A stretch of 64,000 nt of DNA from Flavobacterium sp. Root186 (GTDB lineage: Bacteria > Bacteroidota > Bacteroidia > Flavobacteriales > Flavobacteriaceae), in NCBI RefSeq assembly GCF_001428525.1, contig NZ_LMHW01000011.1:1-64000 (forward strand), written 5' to 3'. Every line of letters begins with the position of its first letter. Positions within the stretch are counted from its first letter, which is position 1. The notes under the pieces are model-generated. The model was not told the origin of the DNA. It was given only the letters and a program-made list of their open reading frames with translations, and ran no database searches. A program made the position numbers and the translations under genes. This document shows, piece after piece, positions 8,409-17,289 of the stretch.

Positions 8409-10598
8409 TTAGTTGCTTTTTAATTCGTCGAGCTGATTTTTAAAATCAATGCCCTTAATTTTATTTTTTGATTTTTTTTCTAAAACCGGAATCTCAATAT
8501 TGGCAATCGTGCCGCGTTTCAATTTAGAATCAATTACAAACGAGCCCTTTAATTTATCAATTCGCGTTTCTAAATTAATAAAACCAATTCCTTTTGAACT
8601 TTTATCTGTATCAAAACCAACACCATTATCCTCAAATAAAAGATTTAGAATATTCTCAATATAATTCAATTGAATCTCCACTTCAGAAGCCTTTGCATGT
8701 TTAATTGTATTTGTCAAAAGTTCCTGAATAATTTTAAAAGTTTCAATTTGAATATCTTCATTCAATTCATTAATCTCTTTTTTCGGATACGGGATAAACG
8801 AAATTTTAATCTGACTGGCATCGCTTATATTTTTCAAATAAGATTCTAAAACTTCTAAAAATTTATTTTGGCTGAATTTCTTCGGAAGCAAAGTATGAGA
8901 TAAACTTCGAACCTGCTGATACGTTTCGTCTAATTGCAGACTAATTTTCTGAACATTCGAGAAATTAGAAACATCTAAATGATTCACCTGCAGTTTTATT
9001 GCTGCCAGATTACCGCCAATACTATCATGTAATTCCTGAGAAATACGCTGTCGTTCCTTATCCTGACCGCTTATTGAAGCTTTAATCAACTCTAATTCCT
9101 GATCTTTTAGGATTCCGTCTATTTTTTGAGAACTTATTTCGGCCTGTTTAATATTCAGTAAATGCTGCACTTTAAAACGCTTATAATACTGAAATAAAAG
9201 CCCAATAATGGGCAGTAATAAAATCAGAAAAGCAATTATAGTAAACAATTTTGTTTTTTTCTGCTGATTGATTTCCAGAGCTTTCAACTGCTGATCTTTT
9301 TTTAAAAGCGAAATTTCGTTTCGTTTCTTATTCGATGAATTTTGAAAAGACAAAATTGTATTTTCATTATTTTTATTGGAGATTTCTTCCTGAAGCAGCA
9401 TATTTTTTATCGCCTCTTGCTGATTTTCCAGCGTTAGTTTTTTAGCTTCATTTTCAAATTTCAAAACCTCGATTTCCTTTTGTTTTTGAGCTGTTTTATA
9501 TTTGATTTCCAATTCATTAATTTCCTTTATTTTCTGAAGTTTATCAATAGAATCTTTAATACGTGCAGCTTTTTCAAAAAAAGAATAAGCACTTTTATAA
9601 TCTTCCTGCAGAATTGCGATTTTTCTCAGCTCATCATAAATATAATTCTGATTTTGAAGTAACCCGAAATGAATCGATTTTTGAAGTGCTTCAGAAAATA
9701 TCACTTTAGCATCATTGTATTTTTTCAATGCAATATAAGTATCGCCAATGTTACTTCTGGCGACAACAGCTAACTGATTCAGTTCATTTTTATCAGCAAT
9801 AACAACCGCTTCCTGATATACTTTTAAAGCTTCATTATTTTTTTTCTGTATTTGATAATTGGCACCAAGACCAATTAAAATCACGGTTTTGGCCTGATCA
9901 TTATTTGTTTTATCACAAAGCGTTTTTCCTTTTTTATAGAAATAATTTCCATTTTCATAATCCTTGATTTCAGAATAAATATCTCCAAGATTAATGTAAC
10001 TTCCTAAAATTATTTCTTCATCTTCTTTATATTCAAGACATTGTTTAAATAATGAAATAGCATTTTTATAATCGCGCAATTCACTGTATGTCAATGCTAA
10101 ACCATGTAAATGCGTATAATAAAGATTCTTTTCATTGTATTTTTGAGATGCTTCAATACCCTTTAAATGCCACTTTTTACTTTCATTAAGTAAACCTCTC
10201 GTTTTATAATTAATCGCAAGTAGATTGTATCCCAAAGAAAAAAGCCTGTTTTTTAAAGAATCATTTACAACCGTATTAAACTTTAAAGCCTGATTGGTAT
10301 AATAAATAGAAGAATCTATAATCGCTCTTTTATTAAAATAATAACCTAAAAGTAAATCAGCACAAGCAGTAGTGCGGTTATTATGTGTAGATTTTAATAT
10401 AGAATGTGCTTTATTGTAGGCTTTTTTTTCATCGCCATTATTATATAACGCATAAAGTGATTTAATGATTTTGTCTTCCTCTATTTCTGAAGAATTTTTG
10501 GAAACGAAAGACTTCTTTTTATTCTCAATCTGGGCCAGCAGATTAAAAGATAAAAAGAGAAAAATCAATAAATAAATTCTTCCGGACCGGATTGCCAT
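8409..10598 (-). CDS. TPR-containing sensor histidine kinase (HisKA_3 family)
   Basis: This 729-residue kinase has an N-terminal signal peptide (YLLIFLFLSFNLLAQ). Tetratricopeptide repeats fill roughly residues 40-345 (for example SYINLGDIYSEIKDYENG). A long coiled coil follows at about 350-445, then one membrane helix (LFTIIAFLILLLPIIGLLF). The HisKA_3 dimerisation box ERQRISQELHDSIGGNLAAIKL carries the phospho-His near residue 522. The ATPase domain has QELLTNTIKHAKASE and DNGVGFD. The sensor region is therefore periplasmic TPR and the catalytic part is cytosolic, as in NarX/DegS-type kinases of Bacteroidetes. It sits upstream of, and is presumably co-transcribed with, the LuxR-type response regulator. 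The signal sensed is unknown. Confidence 0.92.
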   Translation of the reverse strand: MAIRSGRIYLLIFLFLSFNLLAQIENKKKSFVSKNSSEIEEDKIIKSLYALYNNGDEKKAYNKAHSILKSTHNNRTTACADLLLGYYFNKRAIIDSSIYYTNQALKFNTVVNDSLKNRLFSLGYNLLAINYKTRGLLNESKKWHLKGIEASQKYNEKNLYYTHLHGLALTYSELRDYKNAISLFKQCLEYKEDEEIILGSYINLGDIYSEIKDYENGNYFYKKGKTLCDKTNNDQAKTVILIGLGANYQIQKKNNEALKVYQEAVVIADKNELNQLAVVARSNIGDTYIALKKYNDAKVIFSEALQKSIHFGLLQNQNYIYDELRKIAILQEDYKSAYSFFEKAARIKDSIDKLQKIKEINELEIKYKTAQKQKEIEVLKFENEAKKLTLENQQEAIKNMLLQEEISNKNNENTILSFQNSSNKKRNEISLLKKDQQLKALEINQQKKTKLFTIIAFLILLLPIIGLLFQYYKRFKVQHLLNIKQAEISSQKIDGILKDQELELIKASISGQDKERQRISQELHDSIGGNLAAIKLQVNHLDVSNFSNVQKISLQLDETYQQVRSLSHTLLPKKFSQNKFLEVLESYLKNISDASQIKISFIPYPKKEINELNEDIQIETFKIIQELLTNTIKHAKASEVEIQLNYIENILNLLFEDNGVGFDTDKSSKGIGFINLETRIDKLKGSFVIDSKLKRGTIANIEIPVLEKKSKNKIKGIDFKNQLDELKSN

Positions 10599-10902
10599 AC
10601 ATTTTTGGTTTGTACCCTAAACCAGAATTAGAGTGATTTTTAAAGCTTGTAAACTTGGGGTTTATAAAATCTGTTCAATTTTAGACAGACAGGTAAAAAT
10701 AATACAAAACAATTAAATACCAGTTTCTTAAAATACATTTTTTAACCAAAGTTGTGATATAATCTTTTTATAAAAATAAAACCAAAAAGATTGTAAATCA
10801 GTTAATTGGTAAATAGAAAAAAAAACTAAAAGTTTCTTAAATAGGTTTGAAGCCAAATTTTCTTGTAGTAAATTAGTAATACTATACTTAAATAAATGAA
10901 TT
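10599..10902. other. Divergent intergenic region, kinase / PepSY-like gene
   Basis: These 304 bp are very AT-rich and contain no convincing gene. They must hold the promoters for the kinase operon (leftward) and the PepSY-like gene (rightward). I could not identify a good TTG-N19-TAnnTTTG pair for either. Confidence 0.5.
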
Positions 10903-11340
10903 ATGAAAACGAGAATATTTTTAGCCATAGTATTGTTAACCCTGACAATCTCGGCCAGCGCGCAGAAGAAAATAGAAGTTACAGAACTCCCACAGCCAGC
11001 CCAGGATTTTTTGAAAAAGCATTTTAGTAATACAGCTGTTGAAAGCGCAAAAAAAGATGCAGAACACGGTGAAAAAGGTTTTGAAGTAAAATTGAAAGAC
11101 GGAACAGAAGTAGAATTCTGGAAAGACGGATCTTATCGAGAAGTAGATGGTGGCGACAAACCAATTCCAACCGCTTTTATTCCGGATAACATTAAAGCTT
11201 ATGTTGCCAAAAATCATCCAAACGAAAAAATAACGCATATCGACTATGGACACAAAGATTTGGATATTGATTTGACAAACAATATTGATTTGGAATTTAC
11301 AAAAGACGGTAAAATTCTAAAGGATAAAAAAGACAAATAA
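10903..11340 (+). CDS. Secreted PepSY-like (beta-lactamase-inhibitor-like) protein
   Basis: This 145-residue protein has a cleavable signal peptide (MKTRIFLAIVLLTLTISASAQ) and two short repeats of the PepSY-like type common in Bacteroidetes. Each repeat has the pattern of a 'P..(A/I)..(F/Y)(L/V)(K/A)..(F/H)' helix followed by strands with a 'DG..(V/L)(E/D)F..DG' turn (residues about 25-80 and 92-140). Such proteins are small periplasmic or secreted proteins of unknown function, sometimes found beside two-component systems, as here where the kinase gene is divergent. The gene is monocistronic and ends in a strong terminator. Confidence 0.8.
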   Translation: MKTRIFLAIVLLTLTISASAQKKIEVTELPQPAQDFLKKHFSNTAVESAKKDAEHGEKGFEVKLKDGTEVEFWKDGSYREVDGGDKPIPTAFIPDNIKAYVAKNHPNEKITHIDYGHKDLDIDLTNNIDLEFTKDGKILKDKKDK

Positions 11341-11351
11341 AAAGCACTGCT

Positions 11352-11407
11352 AAAATATTCCTGAATACCCCGACATTTAAATGACAGGGCTATTCAGGAA
11401 TATTTTT
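11352..11407 (+). terminator. Terminator after the PepSY-like gene
   Basis: AAAATATTCCTGAATA pairs with TATTCAGGAATATTTTT around a loop that contains a CCC/GGG inner pairing, and T-rich sequence follows. It separates the PepSY-like gene from the LacI regulator. Confidence 0.85.
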
Positions 11408-11478
11408 ATTTACCCAATTTTTAAGAAAGAACATCCTGTTAGAAAATAGTTTATATTTACATTTCTATTTTTTATTTC

Positions 11479-12507
11479 ATGGAAGAGAATAAACATGTAA
11501 CGATTTACGATATTGCCGAAAGATTAAATCTGGCGACATCAACAATTTCACGAGCTTTAAAAGACCATCACACCATTAGTGATAAAACGATAAAGAAAGT
11601 GAAAAAAACTGCTGAGGAAATGGGATTTGTACCCAACACTTTAGCAGCAGGTTTGCGCGGAAATAAAACAAGAACCATTGGAGTTTTAATTCCAACCGTT
11701 ACACAGCCGTTTTTATCATCCTTAATCAGCGGAATCGAAATTACAGCTCAAAAATCTGATTATACCGTAATTATTATGCAGTCGCATGACTCTTACGAAG
11801 AAGAAGTAAACATGGCTAAATCATTGTACAGTAATCGTGTAAGTGGTGTAATTTGCTCTCTTGCAATGGAAACCAGAGATACGACACATTTCCATCAGTT
11901 TTCAAACAATAATATTCCGTTGGTTTTTGTCGACAGGGTGCCAAAAGATTACAATACTTTTAGAGTCGTTATCGATAATTATACAGCAGGTTACAAAGCG
12001 ACGAAACATCTTATAGAACAAGGCTGTATTCGTATTGCACATTTAACTGCCGGTTCTGAATTGGGAAATCTGTACAACGAAAGAAAAAGAGGCTATATCG
12101 AAGCCTTGAAAGATCATAATATTCTTGTAGAAGAAGAATTAATCATTAATCTGAATTCGGTTACTTACGAAGACGGAGTAAAAGCCAGTAATGCCTTATT
12201 TGATTTAAAGCCAATGCCCGACGGATTATTTGCTCCCGGAGATATTCTAGCCGTAAGTGCAGTGCAGACCGCTAAAAAACGAGGTATTAAAGTTCCCGAA
12301 GAATTTAAAGTAATCGGTTTTAATAACGATCCAATTTCACAAATTATAGATCCTAATTTGTCGACTATTACGCATCCTGCCGAGAAAATGGGTAAAGCTG
12401 CCGCTGAAATTATTATCAAAAATTTGAAATCATCTAAAAATGATGATGCCAAAGAAATTACATTTTTAAATACAGAAGTACTGGCAAGAGAATCTTCTCA
12501 AAAATAA
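11479..12507 (+). CDS. LacI-family transcriptional regulator
   Basis: This 342-residue regulator has a LacI helix-turn-helix at residues 8-30 (TIYDIAERLNLATSTISRAL) and the hinge helix (VPNTLAAGLRG) at about 52-62. A periplasmic-binding-protein-type sensor domain follows from TRTIGVLIPTV to the end, with the family motifs FVDRVP, GFNNDP and ITHPAEKMG. Length is normal for the family. It is the only LacI-type gene in the window. It lies 2.7 kb upstream of the first of six CAACCGATTG sites, whose form (CAA, central CG, TTG) is that of a LacI-family operator. I infer that it may control the xylan locus. An unlinked paralogue would explain the sites equally well. No such site is seen in its own promoter. 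Confidence 0.93.
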   Translation: MEENKHVTIYDIAERLNLATSTISRALKDHHTISDKTIKKVKKTAEEMGFVPNTLAAGLRGNKTRTIGVLIPTVTQPFLSSLISGIEITAQKSDYTVIIMQSHDSYEEEVNMAKSLYSNRVSGVICSLAMETRDTTHFHQFSNNNIPLVFVDRVPKDYNTFRVVIDNYTAGYKATKHLIEQGCIRIAHLTAGSELGNLYNERKRGYIEALKDHNILVEEELIINLNSVTYEDGVKASNALFDLKPMPDGLFAPGDILAVSAVQTAKKRGIKVPEEFKVIGFNNDPISQIIDPNLSTITHPAEKMGKAAAEIIIKNLKSSKNDDAKEITFLNTEVLARESSQK

Positions 12508-12572
12508 ATTTAACGTAATTCTAATTTATGACTTATCAATTCGTTTATAATTGAGTAAGTCGTTGACTTTAT

Positions 12573-13433
12573 ATGAAAACAATTACACTTCCCGATGAAA
12601 TGAATTTAGAAAAAACACAACTCATACACGTTGTGGATTATAGAAGTTCTAAAGATGTTTCGAAACAACAGATTATTCTAAATCAGAATATAATTAGTTT
12701 TCTGATGGAAGGTACAAAAGAAGCTATTTTTGAAAACGCAGCCTTGTCTATAGATCCTTCTAAGTTTTTAATAATGAGATCAGGCAATTGTTTAATGACT
12801 GAAAAAAAGATTTCTGAAGCCTCTAATTATAGAAGTATGCTGTTGTTTTTTTCTAATGAAATGATTCATAACTTCATTAGAAAAATGGAATTTAACGAGT
12901 TCGATTCAATAGTTCCAAAATCTGTTTATGCTTTTGATTATGATGAATTTATACAACGATTTGTACACAGTTTAGCTGATATTTCTAAACTTTCAGGAGA
13001 TGTTAAATTCAAATTATTAGAAGTTAAGTTTGAAGAAATCATGCTTTATTTAACTGGAAAGTATGGAAGAGAATTTCTATATTCCTTAACCATAAACAGT
13101 GATAATGCCACTCAAAAATTTATTCAGATAATTGAAAACAGCCATTTGAGTAAATTAACACTAAAAGAACTGGCATTTTTGTGCAACATGAGTGTCTCAA
13201 CATTCAAAAGAGAATTTGAAAAACATTACGCCGAATCTCCAATAAAATGGTTTCAGAATAAAAGGCTTGAATTTGCACATTATTTATTACAGCAAGAACA
13301 AAAGAATCCATCAGAAATTTATTTTGAAGCAGGTTATGAGAACTTATCCAGCTTTACACAGGCTTATAAATTAAAGTACGGTATAACGCCAAAACAAAAT
13401 CAGAAAAACTGGACTTTTCGCAACAGTTTTTGA
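12573..13433 (+). CDS. AraC-family transcriptional regulator
   Basis: This 286-residue protein has an ExsA-like N-terminal effector/dimerisation domain (residues about 10-165, with FLMEGTKEAIFENA). The C-terminal double helix-turn-helix of AraC type covers about 183-280: LTLKELAFLCNMSVSTFKREFEKHY, then PSEIYFEAGYENLSSFTQAYKLKYGITPKQ. It starts 65 bp after the LacI gene, and the broken YbhB-like gene begins 66 bp downstream. AraC and YbhB-like genes sometimes form small stress-related units in flavobacteria, so the pair could be functionally linked. That is inference. Confidence 0.9.
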   Translation: MKTITLPDEMNLEKTQLIHVVDYRSSKDVSKQQIILNQNIISFLMEGTKEAIFENAALSIDPSKFLIMRSGNCLMTEKKISEASNYRSMLLFFSNEMIHNFIRKMEFNEFDSIVPKSVYAFDYDEFIQRFVHSLADISKLSGDVKFKLLEVKFEEIMLYLTGKYGREFLYSLTINSDNATQKFIQIIENSHLSKLTLKELAFLCNMSVSTFKREFEKHYAESPIKWFQNKRLEFAHYLLQQEQKNPSEIYFEAGYENLSSFTQAYKLKYGITPKQNQKNWTFRNSF

Positions 13434-13499
13434 TCTTTTTCCTAAAGTTCTTTAACATCGCCGAACCTAAATTTGCTTAAAATTTTAAAACGAAATAAA

Positions 13500-14041
13500 A
13501 TGAAAAAGCTAAATTTAATTTTGGTGTTGTCTTTAATTTTCACAACAACAATTTTTGCCCAAAAACATTTACCCTAACCAGTAAAGATTTAGGAGGAGAG
13601 ACCACTAAAATTCAGGAATTCAACGGATTTGGCTGTTCAGGCGAAAATCAATCTCCAGAGTTGTCATGGAAAAACGCTCCCGAAGGAACAAAAAGTTTTG
13701 CTATCACAATGTATGATCCAGATGCGCCAACAGGAAGCGGATTCTGGCATTGGATAGTTGTTGATATTCCGGCAAACGTAAATGAATTGATAATCAATGC
13801 AGGAACTAAAAACCTTGTTCCAAAAGGAGCCATTCAAAGTATTACAGATTATGGAATCAAAGGATTTGGAGGCCCTTGCCCGCCGGTTGGTCACGGATTT
13901 CATCAATATATAATTACGGTTTATGCATTAAAAACAGATAAACTGGGAACCGATGAAAATACAAATCCAGCCGTAGTTGGTTTTAATCTTTGGAACCAAA
14001 CTTTAGCAAAAGCAAGTATCGTAGCGTATTACAAACGATAA
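13500..14041 (+). pseudogene. YbhB/YbcL (Raf kinase inhibitor-like) secreted protein, frameshifted
   Basis: The ATG at 13500 opens a clean signal peptide (MKKLNLILVLSLIFTTTIFAQ) but hits a TAA at 13575. Adding one A to the A5 run at 13561-13565 restores a frame reading QKTFTLTSKDLGGET through to the stop at 14041. The result is about 180 residues, the usual length for secreted YbhB proteins. Downstream the PEBP motifs are intact: SPELSWKNAPEGTKSFAITMYDPDAP, FWHWIVVDIP, GPCPPVGHGFHQY. The only open start in the downstream frame is a TTG at 13661, which would remove the signal and the first strands. Either this is a recent one-base deletion, a sequencing error in a homopolymer, or slippage at the A-run restores some product. 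The deep conservation after the shift favours a recent event or an error. Confidence 0.85.
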
Positions 14042-14098
14042 AAATCAAATTTAGAATATCAGAATTTCCGGATTTCGAATCTTGAATTCAACCCCGCT

Positions 14099-14134
14099 AA
14101 AGCAGGATAGTTTTTATAATTATCCTGCTTTTAT
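14099..14134 (+). terminator. Terminator after the YbhB-like gene
   Basis: AAAGCAGGATA pairs with TATCCTGCTTTT around an AT-rich loop and T-rich sequence follows. It closes the LacI-AraC-YbhB stretch before the xylan locus. Confidence 0.8.
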
Positions 14135-14209
14135 TTGTTAAAGAAATATATTTTAAGAAAAAAAGAGAACTAAAATTTTTTTCTTAAACAACAATCTTAT
14201 ATTTTTACG

Positions 14210-14219
14210 CAACCGATTG
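14210..14219 (+). promoter_or_regulatory. CAACCGATTG operator upstream of the GH67 operon
   Basis: The first of six copies of CAACCGATTG, here extended to GCAACCGATTGC. It lies 4 bp upstream of the likely -33 TTG of the GH67 operon. The CAA / central CG / TTG form is typical of LacI-family operators. Confidence 0.65.
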
Positions 14220-14222
14220 CAA

Positions 14223-14251
14223 TTGTTGTTTTATTTGTAATAATATATTTT
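14223..14251 (+). promoter_or_regulatory. Likely promoter of the GH67 operon
   Basis: TTG at 14223-14225 is followed, after 18 bp, by TATATTTT at 14244-14251, one mismatch from TAnnTTTG. The leader would be about 85 nt. Confidence 0.45.
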
Positions 14252-14343
14252 TTAGAGTGAAATTTTATCAAATAGTATTATTAAAGTATAAAATATTGAT
14301 GTTGTAAAAATGAAAGTTTTTAAAAGAATAAACTAATTAGTAA

Positions 14344-16494
14344 ATGACTTCATTAAGATTTGTTTTCCTGTTTCTTTCTATTTCCTTTTCGGCTTTGGGG
14401 CAAAAGGATTATAAATTATGGCTTCAATATGATAAAATAACCAACTCGGTAATTGCTTCAGAATATAAAACCAATATTCAGGGAATTGTTTCTTTGGTAA
14501 GTTCCGAAACTTCTCAAATTTCCCTAAAAGAATTAGAAAAAGGAATCGCTGGAATGCTAGGGAATAAACCGGGAATTAAATCAGAAATTAAAGGAGAAAA
14601 CAATCTGATTATAGGTTCTCAAAATTCTTTAAATCCGGATTTACAAAAAATATTAAAAGAAGATTTTGACAAAATAACCAACGAAGGTTTTATCATTAAA
14701 GCAATCAGTTTTAAAAATAAAAAACAGATTATTATTTCGGGAAAAAATGATGTTGCCGTTTTGTACGGCGTTTTTAATTTTCTAAGATTGATGCAGACTA
14801 ATAAATCAATCCAAAATGTAAATATTACCGATTCTCCAAAAACAAATATCCGAATCTTAAATCACTGGGATAATCTGGACCGAACTGTCGAACGTGGTTA
14901 TGCTGGTTTTTCATTATGGAACTGGCAGAAATTACCCGAATTTATCGATCAGCGTTATATAGATTACGCCAGGGCAAATGCATCAGTTGGAATTAACGGA
15001 ACGGTCTTGACAAATGTAAATGCAAACGCTTTAATTCTAACTCCCCAATATTTAGAAAAAGTAGAAGCCTTAGCCAATATTTTTAGACCATACGGAATAA
15101 AAGTGTATTTAACCGCAAGGTTTTCGGCGCCAATTGAAATAGGGAATCTAAAAACTGCCGATCCAAAAGATCCGGAAGTAATTAATTGGTGGAAAAATAA
15201 AGCAGCTGAAATTTACAAACGAATTCCTGATTTTGGAGGGTTTTTGGTAAAAGCCAATTCAGAAGGGCAGCCCGGTCCTCAAAATTATGGACGTAATCAT
15301 GTTGATGGTGCAAATATGCTGGCAGATGCCGTTGCGCCTTTTGGCGGAGTAATTATGTGGAGAGCGTTTGTATATTCAGAACATGATGCGAATGACCGTG
15401 CCAAACAAGCTTACGCCGAATTTCAGCCGTATGATGGAAAATTTAAAGAAAATGTAATCATTCAGGTTAAAAACGGTGCAATTGATTTTCAGCCCAGAGA
15501 ACCTTTTCACCCGTTATTTGGAGCGATGCCTAAAACGCCTTTAATGATGGAATTTCAAATCACGCAGGAATATTTAGGATTTAGCACCCATTTGGTTTTT
15601 CTGCCAAAATTATTTCAGGAAGTTTTAGAATCAGATACGTATCAAAAAGGAAAAGGCTCAACCGTTGCCAAAGTTATTGACGGTACTTTATACCAAAATA
15701 AATTAACTGGAATTGCCGGAGTTTCGAATATCGGGAATGATTTAAACTGGACGGGACATCCTTTTGCACAAGCAAATTGGTACGGTTTCGGAAGATTGGC
15801 TTGGAATCCTTATTTGAATGCTGAAACGATTGCCGATGAATGGTTACGATGTACATTTTCAAACGATGAAAATTTTGTAAAACCAGTTAAAAAGATGATG
15901 ACCGAATCGCGCGAAGCGGTTGTCAATTATATGACACCGCTTGGTTTACATCATATTATGGATACAGGACATCATTACGGGCCTGGGCCATGGGTTTCTA
16001 ATTTATCACGACCAGAATGGAATCCTACTTATTATCATAAAGCAGATAAAAACGGAATTGGTTTTGACAGATCAAAGTTGGGAACAAATGCCACTTCGCA
16101 ATATGCTCCGGAAATAGAAAAACTTTTTGATAATGTAGAAACCTGCCCAGAGAAAGATTTATTATGGTTTCATCATGTTTCATGGGATTTTAAATTGAAA
16201 AACGGACAAACGCTTTGGAATGGTTTGGCGTTGAAATATCAGGAAGGTGTAAATCAGGTTGTATCAATGCAGAATGTCTGGAATAAAACAGAAAAATGTG
16301 TTGACAGTGAACGTTTTAATGAAGTGAAAATGTTGCTCGAAATTCAGCAGAAAGAAGCAAAATGGTGGCGGGATGCCTGCTTATTATATTTTCAGCAATT
16401 TTCAGGAAAAGAACTTCCCGCCGGAGTTGAAAAGCCAACACAAACGTTAGACTATTTTAAATCATTAAAATTTCCATTTGCCCCTGGAAATTAA
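14344..16494 (+). CDS. aguA: GH67 alpha-glucuronidase, secreted
   Basis: This 716-residue enzyme has a signal peptide (LRFVFLFLSISFSALGQ), so it is probably periplasmic. GH67 removes (4-O-methyl-)glucuronic acid from the non-reducing end of aldouronic acids, the short fragments of glucuronoxylan. Family features are the N-terminal beta-domain starting YKLWLQYDKI, the barrel entry HWDNLDRTVERGYAGFSLW, the segment GGFLVKANSEGQPGPQNYGR with the conserved Glu, the stretch VIIQVKNGAIDFQPREP that holds the catalytic acidic residues, and the C-terminal helical domain. Length fits the family. It heads an operon with the glucuronate reductase and mannonate dehydratase (17 and 40 bp gaps), so release and use of glucuronate are coupled. 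Confidence 0.95.
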   Translation: MTSLRFVFLFLSISFSALGQKDYKLWLQYDKITNSVIASEYKTNIQGIVSLVSSETSQISLKELEKGIAGMLGNKPGIKSEIKGENNLIIGSQNSLNPDLQKILKEDFDKITNEGFIIKAISFKNKKQIIISGKNDVAVLYGVFNFLRLMQTNKSIQNVNITDSPKTNIRILNHWDNLDRTVERGYAGFSLWNWQKLPEFIDQRYIDYARANASVGINGTVLTNVNANALILTPQYLEKVEALANIFRPYGIKVYLTARFSAPIEIGNLKTADPKDPEVINWWKNKAAEIYKRIPDFGGFLVKANSEGQPGPQNYGRNHVDGANMLADAVAPFGGVIMWRAFVYSEHDANDRAKQAYAEFQPYDGKFKENVIIQVKNGAIDFQPREPFHPLFGAMPKTPLMMEFQITQEYLGFSTHLVFLPKLFQEVLESDTYQKGKGSTVAKVIDGTLYQNKLTGIAGVSNIGNDLNWTGHPFAQANWYGFGRLAWNPYLNAETIADEWLRCTFSNDENFVKPVKKMMTESREAVVNYMTPLGLHHIMDTGHHYGPGPWVSNLSRPEWNPTYYHKADKNGIGFDRSKLGTNATSQYAPEIEKLFDNVETCPEKDLLWFHHVSWDFKLKNGQTLWNGLALKYQEGVNQVVSMQNVWNKTEKCVDSERFNEVKMLLEIQQKEAKWWRDACLLYFQQFSGKELPAGVEKPTQTLDYFKSLKFPFAPGN

Positions 16495-16511
16495 AATTAT
16501 ATATCAAAATT

Positions 16512-17249
16512 ATGAGCAAAAAAAACGCAATAGTAACGGGAGGGAATTCGGGTTTAGGATTTGCAACCGCAAAAAAATTATGTGACAACGGAATCAAAAC
16601 GTATATAATAGGAAGATCAAAAGACAAGACGGAAGAAGCCTGTCGTGAAATTGGAGAAAATGCAATTCCGGTAATTTTTGATTTGAATGATTTGGATGGA
16701 ATTCCATCAATGATCGAAAATTTAACTAAAGATAATTCAATAGATATCTTGGTAAACAACGCGGGAATTAATCTAAAAAAGGAAATTCCAGAGGTTACCG
16801 ATGCCGATTTTCTTTCGGTAATTCATACCAATCTTTTGAGCGTTTTTGCAGTAAGCAGGGAAGTGATCAAAAATATGAAAGAAAATGGGGGAGGAAGCAT
16901 TATCAATATCAGTTCGATGGCATCACAATACGGAATCCCAAAAGTAATTGCGTATTCGGCTAGTAAAGGCGCAATCGAATCGATGACACGCGCGATGGCT
17001 ACAGAATTGGCTCCGTCTGGCATTCGCGTGAATTGCATTGCTCCGGGATTTATAAAAACCAAAATGTCTGCAGCAGCATTGGATAATGATCCTGAAAGAA
17101 AAAATAAAGTACTGGGCAGAACGCCAATGGGCTTTTTAGGAGAACCTTCGGACATTGCAGATGCCGTTTATTATTTCGCTTTAAGCGAATCAAAATATAC
17201 AACCGGAACGGTTTTGCCAGTTGATGGCGGAAATAGTATTGGGTTTTAA
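16512..17249 (+). CDS. SDR-family oxidoreductase, probable D-fructuronate reductase (mannonate oxidoreductase)
   Basis: This 245-residue short-chain dehydrogenase has the cofactor loop TGGNSGLG near residue 10, NNAG near 83, and the catalytic set S...Y...K (SSMASQYG, then YSASKGA). The C-terminal DGGNS turn is of the gluconate-5-dehydrogenase-like group. Its place between alpha-glucuronidase and mannonate dehydratase suggests the fructuronate to mannonate step. Some bacteria, for example Bacillus subtilis, use an SDR enzyme for this UxuB reaction. The family is certain and the substrate is inferred from context. Confidence 0.85.
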   Translation: MSKKNAIVTGGNSGLGFATAKKLCDNGIKTYIIGRSKDKTEEACREIGENAIPVIFDLNDLDGIPSMIENLTKDNSIDILVNNAGINLKKEIPEVTDADFLSVIHTNLLSVFAVSREVIKNMKENGGGSIINISSMASQYGIPKVIAYSASKGAIESMTRAMATELAPSGIRVNCIAPGFIKTKMSAAALDNDPERKNKVLGRTPMGFLGEPSDIADAVYYFALSESKYTTGTVLPVDGGNSIGF

Positions 17250-17289
17250 GAATCTATGAAATTGCGAGATTAAACAAAAAACAGCTAGT

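Noticed and set aside
10728..10928. 66-codon minus-strand frame upstream of the PepSY-like gene
   Set aside because: It overlaps the start of a well-supported gene on the other strand and consists of AT-driven codons without recognisable features.
12301..12330. TAATCGGTTT inside the LacI gene as a further operator
   Set aside because: It departs from CAATCGGTTG at both ends and lies within coding sequence.
13661..14041. Intact short YbhB-like gene
   Set aside because: The start would be a TTG inside the PEBP domain, and the true start and signal peptide lie upstream in another frame.
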